In this document: positions 35,310-47,828 of the stretch, in pieces | Layout: each line of letters opens with the position of its first letter | How positions within the stretch are numbered: the first letter of the stretch is position 1 | From: Lutraria lutraria | Taxonomy: Eukaryota; Mollusca; Bivalvia; Venerida; Mactridae | NCBI GenBank assembly: GCA_964023205.1 | Contig: OZ026833.1 | Coordinates: 35,442,366 to 35,506,365, forward strand | DNA: 64,000 nt | Direction: 5' to 3' | Program-made: the position numbers and the translations under genes | The notes under the pieces: generated by a model | Seen by the model: only the letters and a program-made list of their open reading frames with translations | Told to the model about the DNA's origin: nothing | The model's database searches: none

Positions 35310-36478
35310 TTAAAGCTTTCTTAAACTGTGTGACCCGGGAGTAACCTGTCGTAGTTTCTCTTGGCCGCTCTTCAAAGTTTGTACATCCTTTTCTAAGGAG
35401 CCATCTTTGGCTACCAGCTGACCCATCTGCTGAGTCAGCTGTTGCATCTCTTGCAACATCTTGCTCTCGACAGACGACATCAGCTGGGCAGCAGGCTCAA
35501 CCTTTTTGTTGGCCTTGAAAGTTTTGCTCATGGCTTCGGAGTTAGTCGAAACAGCAACAACAGGGCTGGTAGGGGCTGCCTTCATGTCCTGTTCCATCTG
35601 TCTCAACTCCCTACTCAGTACCCCATAGTCATGGATTGTTGTATACTTATAACGAGATACATTTCTTAGCTCCTCATCCTTCAATCCTGACCACAGGCTA
35701 CTGCAGAGCATCTCATTCTTAGTCGCCTGATCAAACTTCAGGTTAGACCTTGTCAGAAGCTGCTCCAGCCGCAAACTGTAGCCAGCGATAGACTCAGATG
35801 ACTCCTGTTTAGCATAATAAAATTTCTGCTTTAAGGACTCACAGTTAGCTACATTACCATAAATGCATTCTAACTCCTGTACCACACTCTGGACTGATGC
35901 ATTTTCTCCTAAATGTAGTAATACCATCCTCGCCTTACCCTTGAGACTCCCACGAACAGCCTCAAATATTACATGCTCAGGATATACTCCATTCCTCAAC
36001 AGACACTTAACCTCATACTGCCACAGATCAAAGGCACTATCATCCTTATCCTCTCCTGAAAAGGCAGGTAGCTTTGGTAACCTCATGGGCTGGTACCCAT
36101 AAGATCGTCCAAAACCACAGTCAGTGTAGGCACAGGATGACTGCCTCATCGGGGGCAGCGGAGTAGGGGGGGGAACGGAGGGAGGATCCTCATCACACTG
36201 TCTGGCAGAAGAACGTGGGTTACTGTTCCTAACCCCTCTATGATGGTCCAGAGGAGTTCCTGGAATATAGCTACCAGTACTGTTTAACCTATGGGCATCA
36301 TAGTATTCCTTTTCAGGAGTATTGTAGGTGAGGTTAGGGGGGGGGGGGGGGGGGCTGGAGTCTCTGACTCCACCCGGTACAAATGGAATCTGCCAGACCG
36401 CTGAATAAGTTCCGCGTAACGTTCTAATTCCTCATCGGTATAATGATCTACCGATTGTTCTGAGGCCATTCCTGACAA
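35310..36478 (-). pseudogene. gag-like protein, one homopolymer frameshift
   Basis: The N-terminal part starts at ATG 36478 (or 36469) and runs to an 18-base G/C homopolymer at 36337-36354 that encodes a proline run. There the frame is lost, and it resumes in the next frame through to the stop at 35310. The main part (279 codons from 36149) has LPKLPAFSGEDKDDSAFDLW and SLKGKARMVLLHLG, the capsid pattern also seen in PNMA-type domesticated Gag proteins. A CCHC nucleocapsid finger is absent. The homopolymer could be a sequencing or assembly slip, so this gene may be less broken than it looks. Confidence 0.8.
36337..36354. repeat. 18-base G homopolymer in gag
   Basis: Eighteen consecutive G on the plus strand encode the proline tract on the minus strand. 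Any length not compatible with the two flanking frames explains the gag frameshift. This is a prime spot for replication slippage or basecalling error. Confidence 0.9.
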
Positions 36479-37860
36479 TCAATTAAAAGTCCCCCAATAA
36501 AAATATGACAAATTACAAATTGTCCAATTAATGATAAACAAGGAGTCAACTGAGTAACCACTTTAGTGTTATAGATCAAAAATGCCTATAATTAAAATAG
36601 GTGAACATAAAATCCAAATACAAAGAATAATCCAACAATGCAATAAATCAACCAGACACCATAAGAGCAAGGTACTGAGTATCAAAAAAATATTTGACAA
36701 CTACACACTGATTACGACTTAACAAATGGATTATGATTTATAATCTAGGTTAAATAGGGGCATCTACAATATAATACCTGCAAAATAACAAATAAATCAG
36801 GACTGATTGTGATAATGGTTTAGTCACACAATAAATTAATTACCTTTCTTTTTTCCATGGAATTCATCTAACGTGTAGTTCAAAACTGTCTTTGTCCACA
36901 CCAAATACGCTGAAAATAAGCTGTACAAATAATGGTACCAATAATACCAAATTGTGATTTCTCTCTGCACCAGTTACCAAGTAAACCCGAGTGTTAATTG
37001 ATTACATCAAAATGCCAGCTCGCATACCTGCATCCCGCATACCCTAATAGCACCACTGCTGATAACTACTATATGTGAGACTACAACCACTATACTACAG
37101 TACTTCAACTCAGAATATACTATTATGAAATGTTAGAATGACCTAGTAAATCCACTATGGATTTTTTTTTCACAAATATACTAATACAATAAATATATAA
37201 TACAATAATGGATGGGGATGTATCAATATTATACAGGTCTGTTAATATTAATGGCAAATGTGTTAGTCTTACCAATTAAAAATACTGTTAGTGATGATGA
37301 TGTTACGTGCAAGCAAAACTGTTATTCATTCCATTACCCCAGTGCTGTGACCATTACTCCATCATTTTCACACAAAACAATAACAATCATTCCTGTAATT
37401 TAGTAAAAAAATAATATTCATAAAATGTGAACATAAAAATACTACAAATCATACAATTTCAAAATAATTGATACTACAAAAACATCAACACAAACTAAAG
37501 TTAATCACTCTTTGAAATGTCAACTGACGTAAACTCCTGTTCCAACGTTGATACACAGTTGACGTGTAAAAATCCAACGATGAATATTTATCAGTTTATA
37601 GAGCTCTTACACAAAAGAACACAACACAATGTGTGCACACTAAAGTTTGTGGACAATTTATACACCAAAAACTAATAATAATTAAAAATTTCACCCCACC
37701 GATAACATACTCTTCACTGCCATCTATATATTCCTCGGGAAACACCCACGTGCTGCGGAATTCCACGTGACGTCACAGCCCAAGGTTATAATTGATAACC
37801 TTCGCTTACTGGTGATAAACACACATACACATAATTCGATGAAACCACTTCTCCACAAAA
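36479..37860 (-). other. Retrotransposon 5' leader
   Basis: About 1.4 kb lies between the primer site and gag with no long frame. Near its primer-site end it carries two CACGTG boxes and a TGACGTCA (37747-37775). Confidence 0.6.
37747..37775. promoter_or_regulatory. E-box / CRE cluster in the leader
   Basis: CACGTG at 37747-37752 and 37764-37769 overlaps TGACGTCA at 37768-37775. It lies about 90 bases inside the primer-binding site, where downstream enhancers of retroelements can sit. Confidence 0.35.
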
Positions 37861-37875
37861 CCACGTTGGGCGCCA
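37861..37875 (-). promoter_or_regulatory. Primer-binding site, tRNA-Lys type
   Basis: On the minus strand TGGCGCCCAACGTGG follows the 5' LTR after one base. It is complementary to CCACGTTGGGCG plus CCA at the 3' end of animal tRNA-Lys. The match stops after 15 bases. Confidence 0.85.
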
Positions 37876-37876
37876 A

Positions 37877-38361
37877 TGTCGTAGGTTAAATATGTGGTCA
37901 GGCTTATTGGTCCTGAAAGAAGGAATAACACGCTGTACAATTAACATTTACTAAATATTTCGTGCGTCTTCACGCGACGAAGGCTAAATGGCAAGTGCCT
38001 GGCCACAAGTACAAAACCTAAACTATAAAATGATACAAAACATGACTGTCAACAACAAAATTAATGGCATATAGAACACAATGCAAATATTACCTAAAAG
38101 AAGGAATAACACGCTATACATTTAACATTTACTAAATAGTTCGTGCGTCTTCACGTGACGAAGGCTAAATGGCAAGTGCGCTAGTGCAGTGAACTATGGT
38201 ATGGTCGTATATAAAAAAACATATATGACCGTACCATTCCTGACTGGAACAAAGTAAATGACGATGATGTTAATGATAGTTGGTGTACAAGTGGCCAAAG
38301 ATATAAAGTATAATAAATAATAATACAATAAATAATAATATAATAAAGTCGCCCTGCGACA
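37877..38361 (-). repeat. 5' LTR
   Basis: It has the same TGTCG...CGACA ends as the other LTR and the same internal duplication (about 37913 and 38093). It serves as the 5' LTR because the genes are on the minus strand. Confidence 0.95.
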
Positions 38362-38365
38362 CAGA

Positions 38366-39676
38366 CAATAGTAGGTAAACAAGCTTATACAATGTACTGT
38401 TATTTAACAAATCCTGTTACATACACGGAACAAAAACTTCTGCTGTGTTTAAGTACCGATATTAATAAAATTGAAAAGAAGTGGTAAATAAATATATGTA
38501 TTGTAAGAAAATTTCAATGTGATTTTAAATGTCAAATCGTAATGCCCTGCATTGATTGAATATCGATAATATGGTTGAATAATGTGGAAGGGGTCGTAGA
38601 CCAATATCACACATGATAAGTATCGGCTACGACCATCTTCAGCATCAAGTACTGTCCAATATCGTAGGAACATATAACCGACAAATGTGTGGATTTCGGC
38701 TTGTGGAATGTTGTTCCATTCCTGGATGAACGCTTTAAATAGTTAGTTCATTTACGTTTGAATAGGGCGACGTTGGTACACTGTTACGTTGTGTATATCT
38801 CGAAAGAGTTTAGGCACCCCAATTTGTCCTCATATATTCTCAGATCAGTTAGGATACGACTTATTTAACTATTTGTGTAGAAGTACTTGATTTGGTAGCG
38901 TGTACAATTTAACGAACAAACGGTAATCTCAATAGAAGAAATAGAAAGTGTTCTACACTTTCATTTCGCTTAAAGTTGTGTATGTAAGTATCATATTTGT
39001 GACAGATCTGCAGTAAATATATCTTGTAAGGTTTCAACAATATCTATCAAATAGATAACAATAAAATATCAATGGACGGTTTACATAATTGAGATCACAA
39101 GTATAAGTATGATTTGTTTCAGTAAAACTGTATCTCAATATCGCAATTATTTATGTAAGATATCTAGTATCCTAAGTTAAAATAATTTTCACCGAAGGCT
39201 TCCTATCGCGAAATAAGTGTTTACAATAGAACTCAGGTAGCAGATCAGAGTTAGAAATATAAGCATGATTTAAGTATCACTTCACAATAACGTTAAATAT
39301 ATCTAACTAACTAGTACGAATGATTACTTTTAAATCAAATGAATAAAACAGAAAATAGACTTAGTCTTTTGAAGTTTAGTAGATTAAATGGCAAAATACC
39401 GATTTGCCATGGCAAAACGTCTTGGACTGATGTTATTTAAAATGTATTTAAGAGAAATTTACTAAACGTCCTTACACGTCAAAAGCTTAAATCCATGTCT
39501 GAAGATCGGCAAAAAATGTCCCTTTTATAATAAGGCCTGTTCGAAATCGGCCAAAAAGTGGGAAATTCGGTCTAATTTGGGTAGTTCTACCACGAATTGG
39601 TCAGTCAACGGCCCGAAATTGGTAGCGGCAAATATTTGAAAGCTGTTGAGAACTGTGACTAACCAGGAATTGGCCG
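38366..39676. other. Non-coding DNA
   Basis: No gene is seen. A 32-base fragment of the palindrome cluster lies at 39388-39419, listed separately. Confidence 0.5.
39388..39419. repeat. Stray palindrome-cluster fragment
   Basis: These 32 bases, starting ATGGCAAAATACCGATTTGC, are identical to 63564-63595 within the copy 2 palindrome cluster, and contain one full GCCATGGC core (39406-39413). The flanks show no further similarity to the composite repeat. Confidence 0.85.
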
Positions 39677-39866
39677 GTAAATAAACCCGATAATGCAAAA
39701 CATGTAAAATAAACTTGTCGCTTACATTTCTAAGCAATATTGACATATCTAAAATGAATTAAATTGCAGTTACAATTAATATAGCATATTAATATGTCAA
39801 TATTGCTTAGAAATGTAAGTTACTTATTCTACATGTATTACATTATCGGGTTTATACAATAATAAA
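39677..39866. repeat. Long inverted repeat (hairpin)
   Basis: Perfect 28-base arms at 39721-39748 and 39792-39819 (CTTACATTTCTAAGCAATAT and inverse) are separated by 43 bases. Similarity continues outward imperfectly, with ATTATCGGGTTTAT near 39846 matching the inverse near 39685. It lies just outside the left end of the Harbinger element. No coding frame is convincing across it. Confidence 0.85.
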
Positions 39867-40125
39867 AGACTTAAAACAATTACTTTTAAACTTGATGCTT
39901 GTCTATACATTTTGACGTCTACGTACGCCTTTGACAGCCATTTGTATAAAAGATGGTTAAATAAACCACGGGTAAAATTAACTAGCGGTTAAAATCGTGG
40001 TTAGGTAACCAGTTTGGTTAAAGCAATTGTATAAACGCGTTTTACTCTGAGGTAACTAAACCAGATTTTGTATGTTTAACCTACGGTTAAAGTTACCAAA
40101 AATATCCCATAATGCAACGAAATCG

Positions 40126-40133
40126 TGACGTCA
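40126..40133. promoter_or_regulatory. CRE-like TGACGTCA before the Myb-like gene
   Basis: This perfect 8-base palindrome lies 13 bases before the start codon at 40147. It is suggestive only. A second one is in the transposase first intron (47102-47109). Confidence 0.3.
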
Positions 40134-40146
40134 TTTTCCCGTACAA

Positions 40147-43100
40147 ATGTCAGACGACATTGTAAACATGGATGCCATTAGTATTAAGAAGAACAATAGA
40201 GCGAAGCAGTTCAGCTTTCGCGAAACACAAATCCTAAAAGAAATGATGGAGGTGAAACATGGCGAATTAAACGCAAAGCACCAAAACGGAAAGAAACATT
40301 GTGACAAAGTTTGGGCAGATATAACCGATGCGGTTAATGCAGTTGGTAACTGTCCACGAACAGTTCACCATGTTAAGGAGAAATGGCGAAACATGGTATA
40401 TATACTGTTCATGTGTTAAAAATAAATAAATATACCCAATAAATACACTTATTCAATCAATTGATAAATAAATTGGTCTAAGTAGGATGAGGAAAATAAT
40501 GTATACATACCCGGTGTGGGGCTCTATAACCCGCAACCTTAGTTGCTCTACCAACTGAACTAATCGGGCTGGTTGCATCCGGATGTCCGCTGTTTAGTCA
40601 TACCGGTTAATGTCCCAGCAAATTCGTAAACACAATAAATCTTATCGCTACAATAGTAATCTAGCTGTTGTAATGTGCGTTCGATTTCACTTAATTAAGT
40701 TGATCTATTTGAACCCGTCCAATATTTGTTTGTTGACACATTTGAAAGAAGTTCTCCAGCTTCATTTTTTAACATTTGTTTTAGATGAAAAAGGCAAAGG
40801 CTGAATATTCGGCAGAAAGAGTCATCATTGGAAAGACAGGTGGGGGCCCTGCACCACCTGAAATGTCTCAAACGTCTAATGACATAGTGCATTTCATGAA
40901 GGACCTTGCTTCCGTCAGTGGAATTCCAGGCGCTTCTGGCTCCGAGACACTGATAGCGTCAGAGCTTGGTAAATTTAAAAGTTGACATAATTATATAATT
41001 ATTTTCTATTGTTTAATCAAATGCAGCTATAGCAGCTATAGCGTCTCGCGTCGATGATCAATACACAACATTGAGCATTGATTTATGTAGTATTTCTTTT
41101 GTATTCTAGTACCTACGGTGCACTAGTCAATTGCTGTTTTTTAATATGCCGTACACATATGCATATTATAGACGTACAATGTAAAATAATATTATACGGT
41201 GAATGCCAACATTTTCAGGGTCAAATGTAATGGATGATGTAGACACAGAAGTCGGGGATAGTTCATCTTTCGTGCTGTGGACAGGTGAAATAAAATCTTA
41301 CTTGTATTTATATTCCAACCGAAAATCCAAAAATAATCCCAGTACTGAATATATATGCTCAGATATAATGTAACTCCGTGTCATGCATGCGTAAAATCTA
41401 TTTTTATCACGGAGTGCGCATCTTTGTGTAGCATAGAACTTTTCACTGATAGCATCCATTATATATTCATACGTATCGTTATTCTGTACTCCTACTTAAT
41501 TCAATATATTAGTATGGAATATACTTTAAGACAAACTTAAAATTATTTACAAGTTATTACTAAACTATTAGCATTATTATGCTGTCGCGACCTAAACCAC
41601 CTATTGAAGAAGTAGGCTGTTCCATAAAAATACCAGAGGCTCCTATGGGGTGTGTATACTTGCTTATGGACCTGGAAATTAATTTTAAAAGACACGGATT
41701 GAACGCCTCTGATATGAACTGATTATTGACATGAAAAGCACAGAATGCGAACAGGTAATTAATGTATGTATGGAAAAAATATGTTATTATAGCATGATGA
41801 CAGTCTAAATAGCATTAATTTTACACTTGCATTGACTGTTAAATTAGAGCTTGTGTTGTGTACTTAATTGGCATTAACAAATTGAAGCACTTGTTGAAAT
41901 GTTCTTAATTACTACACATGCTTGTCATTTAGAAAACAAATATTGTCACAGGAAATCTCTGGTCGATTTAGGGAAAATGAAAAGTTTTGCAGTTGGAAGC
42001 TGTCCATGCAAATAAATATTGCCTATAGGCTGTAGGTCAATTAAATGTGTTCATGCTATTATATATAAAAAGGCTATTTTTCAGTTAATGAATCAGATGA
42101 GATCGATGACGAAATGTAAGTGACCAACGGAGTGACAGACCAACGGAATAGCATTCAGTCAGGTATTATTAATACATTAACTCATACTTATTAATGCATG
42201 CATTCTTTGCGTTTAGGTAATTATTTACCTGGCATAATCTACCTAAAGAGATGTCATACCAGTGAAATTTGCTTTACAACATAGTGGAACATACCTGATT
42301 AATTGCTGCTTTTGTATTAAATACGTCTGATTATACTAAACAATTCAATAACACCATATAGCAACACCTAAAGTGTGACATCCATCAATAAGAAAGGGAT
42401 TGTGTAAATACTGCAATACTGAAATTATAATATACATACTGTCGCTGTGTACAATATTAAATAATTATGATTCAGTACAAAAAGTCCATAACCGTTTTAA
42501 GATAAATTTATAATAGCTGTTTACAATTGGTGGTCAAAAGAGCAATTACGATCATGGATCAGAGGTCTGCAACAGGCAAAACAATTTTCTCTATAATGTC
42601 GTGATTATATTGTACACTTAATATTTTTTATTGAGAAACAGTTCTCATAACAGACCATGATGTCTTCAATACCTTGCTGATAGGAAGTCTGTGCAAATCA
42701 ATAAGGAAAACACTATTTCTTTGTCTTTATAATTTTATGTAGTTGTGGATCTTTTTATTGAGAGAATATTTTCTAATGAAAAGAATTACATGCAATATTT
42801 ATATATATTAAGCAAAACATATTTCAATTGATTATGAATACTACACAGTAGATTTATATCATTCATTTCATAAATTTGTTTTTGCATAATACAGAAAACA
42901 GAGATAATGTAAAAGAACAGAAGAGAGCAGAAAGTCATGGAAGACAAGCTATACAGCATAGGTACTAACATGTATATTACACCATCATAACTCAAAAGAT
43001 AAGCTGCATTTCTATGCATCTTTTCTGTGCAGTATAATGAACAACAATAACTTAGGAAAATGTATTAGTAAATCCCTACTAAAACACATCAAAACTTTTC

Positions 43101-43653
43101 ACATTGGACTATCTACATTGAGAGGACATCATTGACCAAGATTATTAACCATGCATTTTCAAGTTGTTCTCATTATGTGATGAAAGTATGCTGGTATGTA
43201 ATAACATAATGAATTGCAACATGCAACATGTTCACAACTGTATTTCTAACTTTCTATAGTATCATAGCATTGAATAAGTTATATGAGATGTTCCCCTTAC
43301 TCAAATAGGCAATTTAATGCCTACTTGACACTTAAATTGTATTCATCAGTTTGTGTTTAATAGTGAAATATGCAGTCAGTTAATCTTTTGCCAAATCTTC
43401 ATCTCAATGAGGTTTAGTACATTGCCTGTAAAATTATTTATTACTATCAAAAATCTTTTTAATTCACGATGCATAAATAATTGTTTGAATTTTGTACATT
43501 AAGTTTCTTGTTTTCAGTAAGGCAAAGACATTGAAGGAGCTTCAAACAGAGTTCTACATACAAGCCACTGAAAACCATAAAGTTCAGAAGGAGTGTTTCT
43601 CCAAGCTATCAAAACTGGCTGACATCATGATTGCCAAATTTTCAACAGAATAG
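40147..43653 (+). CDS. Harbinger Myb/SANT-like DNA-binding protein, five exons
   Basis: Exons: 40147-40395, 40785-40968, 41219-41284, 42085-42115 and 43518-43653, with GT-AG introns and matching phases (0, 1, 1, 2). The total is 666 bases, 221 residues plus TAG. Exon 1 carries a Myb/SANT-like helix-turn-helix of the NAIF1 / Myb_DNA-bind_5 kind (FSFRETQILKEMM, KVWADITDAVNAVG, VKEKWRNM). Exon 2 has the conserved KTGGGPAPPE. Exons 3-4 are short and acidic (SDEIDDE). Exon 5 is a likely coiled coil (KTLKELQTEF...). The family binds the transposon ends and helps bring the transposase to the nucleus and DNA. No stop or frameshift is seen, in contrast with its partner. The start ATG is the first after the TIR region. 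AATAAA near 43939 could be the polyadenylation signal. Confidence 0.85.
40500..40585 (-). repeat. tRNA-like SINE remnant in a Harbinger intron
   Basis: On the minus strand ACCAGCCCGATTAGTTCAG, GTTGGTAGAGC and GAGCCCCACACCGGGT match the family A SINE head, with the anticodon arm shortened. It lies in intron 1 of the Myb-like gene. Confidence 0.65.
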
Positions 43654-45077
43654 GCAATTAAGTGTCCTAAGTCAGTTATTGTGATAGTTCAATGTCTGTT
43701 GTCTGTCCGTCCGCAATCTGTCTGTATGTGCTGAAGCCATTTTTTACTGATTTTGTGAACATGTATCGCATCATTTTGATAGAGGAAATTTGAAATTTAA
43801 ACATTGCATTGGAAAGTTTTAAAGAATAACATACTTTTTTGAATTAGCTTCATGAATGTTTTTTATGGTATGTGAATAACGCTTTGCTAGTTAGAGTACC
43901 ATAGCAATTACATTTGAAAGGTATAACATTTTTACAAAAATAAAGCATATCTTAAAAGTAACTTGTCATATAGATTATTTTAATTAACAAATAACTAATT
44001 CACTTATTAAACATGTACAACTAACTCAAAACAGAATGCCAAACATTTTTTAGGAATAATCACTATGAAAAATAGTATTAAAAAAATCTGAAATTTAAAA
44101 GTAGGAATAGACTTTAAGTCAGTTCTAAATTTTGTTTATCATTTGAAATATATAAGATTAATTGCAAAAAATTAAAATAAGTAACTTAGTGTATTTAAAG
44201 TTCAATAAATAAAACATTAAGCAAATGTGAAGTCTACAGTTGATAGTTAAACAAAAATGTACTAAAATATGCTTAACTTACTTTCATACAAACAAAGTGG
44301 TTGTGATAAAAATGATCCATTAGTTTATAAGAGTTATAAATAGTGTACAAGCTGACAAATCTTAACATCATAAATCATGTTAGTTGTTCAACTATTCATT
44401 TCTAGACAATATTTTAGAAATGATATTTAATGTTCATTATATCAAAGTAAGTTTTATACGATCAAAATAAACAGCCAAGAATAATAATTCTGATACTAAA
44501 CATGTCATGATGGTCACCACTAGCATGCATTTAGATAATTGTATGATCTCAAGCTCATTACATGATTAAAAATGTGAAAAAATATACATCATACATGTAA
44601 TACAGAGATTAATAACCAGTATTTTATGTATTTATCGTACAATGTATTGTACAAACAATGATGATCAATACAATCATATACATGTATTGTAAATTCTTCT
44701 CAGTCATTATAAATAATGTTTCTGAAAGAAAAAAGAAGTATTTTATTGAAAATAAGTCTCTGAAGTGTATGTCCAATGATCATATAATTATGCAGTCTCA
44801 TTGAATTAAATTCTATACTGATTTTTAAAGACACATGTATAAATTCATAATTAAAACATTTTATGCAGTAATATACAATTATCATTATCTTATTCCGTTT
44901 TAAGTAAAGGAATACTTATCTCAAAATTTACCTCAGATTAATGTGATTAGATTAACTTTTTGCTATGGACCAAAATTTGAATTTGAATAACTTATGACTT
45001 TTCGGCTACACAAATATTAATACTGCTAATAGAAGAATACTCATCTTTATTTAAAAGTAACTTGATAATTGAAGACA
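43654..45077. other. Region between the convergent Harbinger genes
   Basis: This AT-rich sequence holds the 3' ends of both genes. No further exon is seen. Confidence 0.5.
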
Positions 45078-47828
45078 TTACCATACGCTGAAGTAAGTGT
45101 CTGTAATGTGGTGCCTTACACTTCTTCCATCCATTTGGCCATCATACCTATCAATTTGTGGTTGATCATCGTCATAATTAGCATGTTCTTCAGGTTCTCT
45201 CCATAATATTGAGAGGTTGTACAGCACTGCACAGGCAACTATCACCTTACTAGCCTTTAACGGCTTCATGCGAATCTTTATAGTACAGAAATGTATGTTA
45301 CATTCATTTAGAAAATAAAACAAGTACTTTCTTTTCCATTGATAAAAATTCGTTTAAAATGAAATTTCAGTAAAAGCATCATAAATTGTACTTAATCTAT
45401 ATGCTACTATATGTATGTATACCAGTTTGTAGATACATGTACTATAAATATTTAATGAGACTTATTTTAAGAAATTAAGGGAACAGAAGTGCAGTGTATG
45501 TCTAGTTTTAAATGTAAGCTAAATTGAATGGTTTGATGTTAGCTTTGTGATTTATTTAATTTTACTGTCATTCTTTTTGAAAGTATTCATTATTATTATT
45601 TGAATTTTATGAGTACTAAAGAGATGTAAATGAAAATCAAATAGTGTACATTAGTTAATACCTCTGTATGTAATACATGAAATTTACGTTTCCGTATTCC
45701 AAATACTCATTCAATGAGGTTTCTTGTAGATGTATGTGTACTGTTATATTTCTCCTCTTTCGCATTTGCTACAGAACATGAAGAAACAACATTTTGTTAT
45801 TAATAATTGTGTTAGACTTAACACCTACATGAAACACAAAATTGTTTCTTCATTTATGCTGAATTGTTTGTTTATGAAAAATTGTATAATAACAAATAAG
45901 AATTGCATAAAAATATGCTGTTATGTATTGAAATCAGGCATAAAGGATTATTTCATTTTATTATGTCTAAGAAGCTGTTCAATGTCCTATTAAATACAGA
46001 AACAGATTAATTGATTCTACGATATCCATGGATTAAATCATTTGATAAGGTCTTTTTTACATGAAAACATGTAATTGTATTGCAACTTATAAAATGCTAA
46101 TATGAATTGAAAAAATGTCAAGGTTGTATGATAGATACTAGTAAATGAAGTTATATGATACATGCAACTTGCTGAACAGTAGTAATTTATTTTACTGTTT
46201 CATAATTTGAATTATATAGTCCATTGTGTTGGCTATTGAGTGAGTGTGGTGTGAGTGGTAATTATAGTGTAACTGAATTGTATATGCTACATATGTCATA
46301 ATAATAAACTGTTAATTTGCAAAATAAAATGATATATTAACTCTGGTTTGAAAATAAAATGAAACCAGTTTAATTATATCGATTATTCATCTCATTGTGC
46401 TTACTGCATTATTATCAAACAGAATTTGTCTGCAGAAACTTACTTGGATTTTGGTATGGGGTAAGAAGGAATGGTCTGCAAGGATATCCACTGTCTCCTA
46501 GGAGAATTCCTCTTTCGAAATCTACAAAGACAAGATTTTGTGAAAATTACACCTAAAACAGCATGATTAATCCGTATGTACTTAAAACCTGTAATGAAAC
46601 ATCACAGACAGTGAATTCTACCCTATTAATTAAGCAGCTGGAACGTATCATATTGAATTATTGATTTTATAATTGGCAGGTCTAAATTAAGATAAAAGTT
46701 TATACCTTGATGATGTTCTTCCATAATTTGACACACGCTTGAACTCCTAAAAATGTGGGCATCATGGCATGACCCGGGCCAACAAGTATTTATGCTAGTT
46801 ATTCTCCCTAAAATATTAAAATTCATACGTAAATTGTAAAGTATGTTTATTAATTGATAGAGGTACATATAAATTAGGAGAACTTAGGATCTACTACATT
46901 CAGCTAAGAGTTATGATACGTCGACATAAACTTGTACTGGTATGTGTAAGGTCTTGGACAAAAATGGTTATATCGTTCATGTTGAGTTACCATTTTTATC
47001 TGCTTAATGGGGATAGAAATGCAGTTTGACCTACTTTTTAATGTAAAAAAGCCTTTAAAAGATTACTTCAGGCGCCCCATGACGTTTCAAGTAATATTTA
47101 ATGACGTCATATACTGTTCAACATAAAACTTTACACAGTTTTATGCTTTACACAATTTTATGCTCCTAGCCATTGTTTACATCAGTTGTGACATTTCCAA
47201 AGTGATTTAATAACTTACAATTACAAAACATCGAGAGAATATTCTATTAAGAGGGATATGATTACTAAAGATACTGATCATGTGGATGTTTTTATGTTCA
47301 TGTTCGGTGGTTTACAAGGTAAGATAGTAATATAAATGTTTAAAACCTTTGTTGTCACATGTTGCTTGAACACTGATGGAATGTTGTCTTTTTCTATTCA
47401 TGTATGCCTGGTCATCTGTACCTGGTGAAACGATCTTAACATGGGTTCCATCAACACAACCAATCACACATGGAAATCCATGCATTCCATAAAAAAACAT
47501 TTTTAGTTTCATTTAGCTCATTAGCTGTTCTAGGAAAACGTATGGATCGGTCCTTCAACTCAAACAGTCCGTCGGTAACGTCAGTAACTACTCGAGATAC
47601 CGTTGCCACGTCAACTCCAAAAGTATCCCCAATAACCTGTAGAAAATTGCCCGACGCATAAAAGCGAAGCGCAATCATGACCCGTTGCCGTGGTGTCAGT
47701 GGTCTGTTCCGTCGTGTGGGTCGTATAAGTCTGTGATATAACAGACTTGTAAGTCTGTCAATGTTGTCCGATGTTATTCTTCTAAACTGCCATGGTTGTC
47801 GGTGTCGTACGTTTAAAATGTCGGCCAT
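45078..47828 (-). pseudogene. Harbinger DDE transposase (HARBI1-like), five exons, two lesions
   Basis: Minus-strand exons: 47347-47828, 46706-46807, 46444-46521, 45662-45768 and 45078-45275, all with GT-AG borders. Phases agree once the frameshift is discounted (about 321 codons; HARBI1 proteins are about 350). Exon 1 has MIALRFYASGNF, GVDVATVSRVV and IGCVDGTHVKI with the first catalytic Asp (47450-47452). Exon 2 has WPGSCHDAHIFR with the second Asp (46761-46763). Exon 3 has [14 protein letters not shown]. Exon 4 has STRNLIE with the catalytic Glu (45710-45712). Exon 5 has ACAVLYNL. Lesions: an extra base in a run of seven A (47491-47497, plus strand) and TGA at 45707-45709 right after the Glu, where relatives have Arg, consistent with CGA to TGA. 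All three catalytic residues survive. Confidence 0.85.

Larger units (their letters stand above)
31014..38365 (-). mobile_element. Ty3/gypsy LTR retrotransposon, defective
   Basis: Two LTRs (31018-31495 and 37877-38361) flank gag and pol on the minus strand, with a CAGA target duplication at 31014-31017 and 38362-38365. A tRNA-Lys-type primer site and a polypurine tract are in place. Gene order protease, RT, RNase H, integrase is that of Ty3/gypsy. Several stops, frameshifts and internal deletions (nucleocapsid finger, RT/RNase H junction, integrase N-terminus) make it non-functional. The LTRs differ by roughly 15-17 substitutions plus short indels by eye, so insertion is fairly old but the element is structurally complete. 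No envelope gene is seen. Confidence 0.95.
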
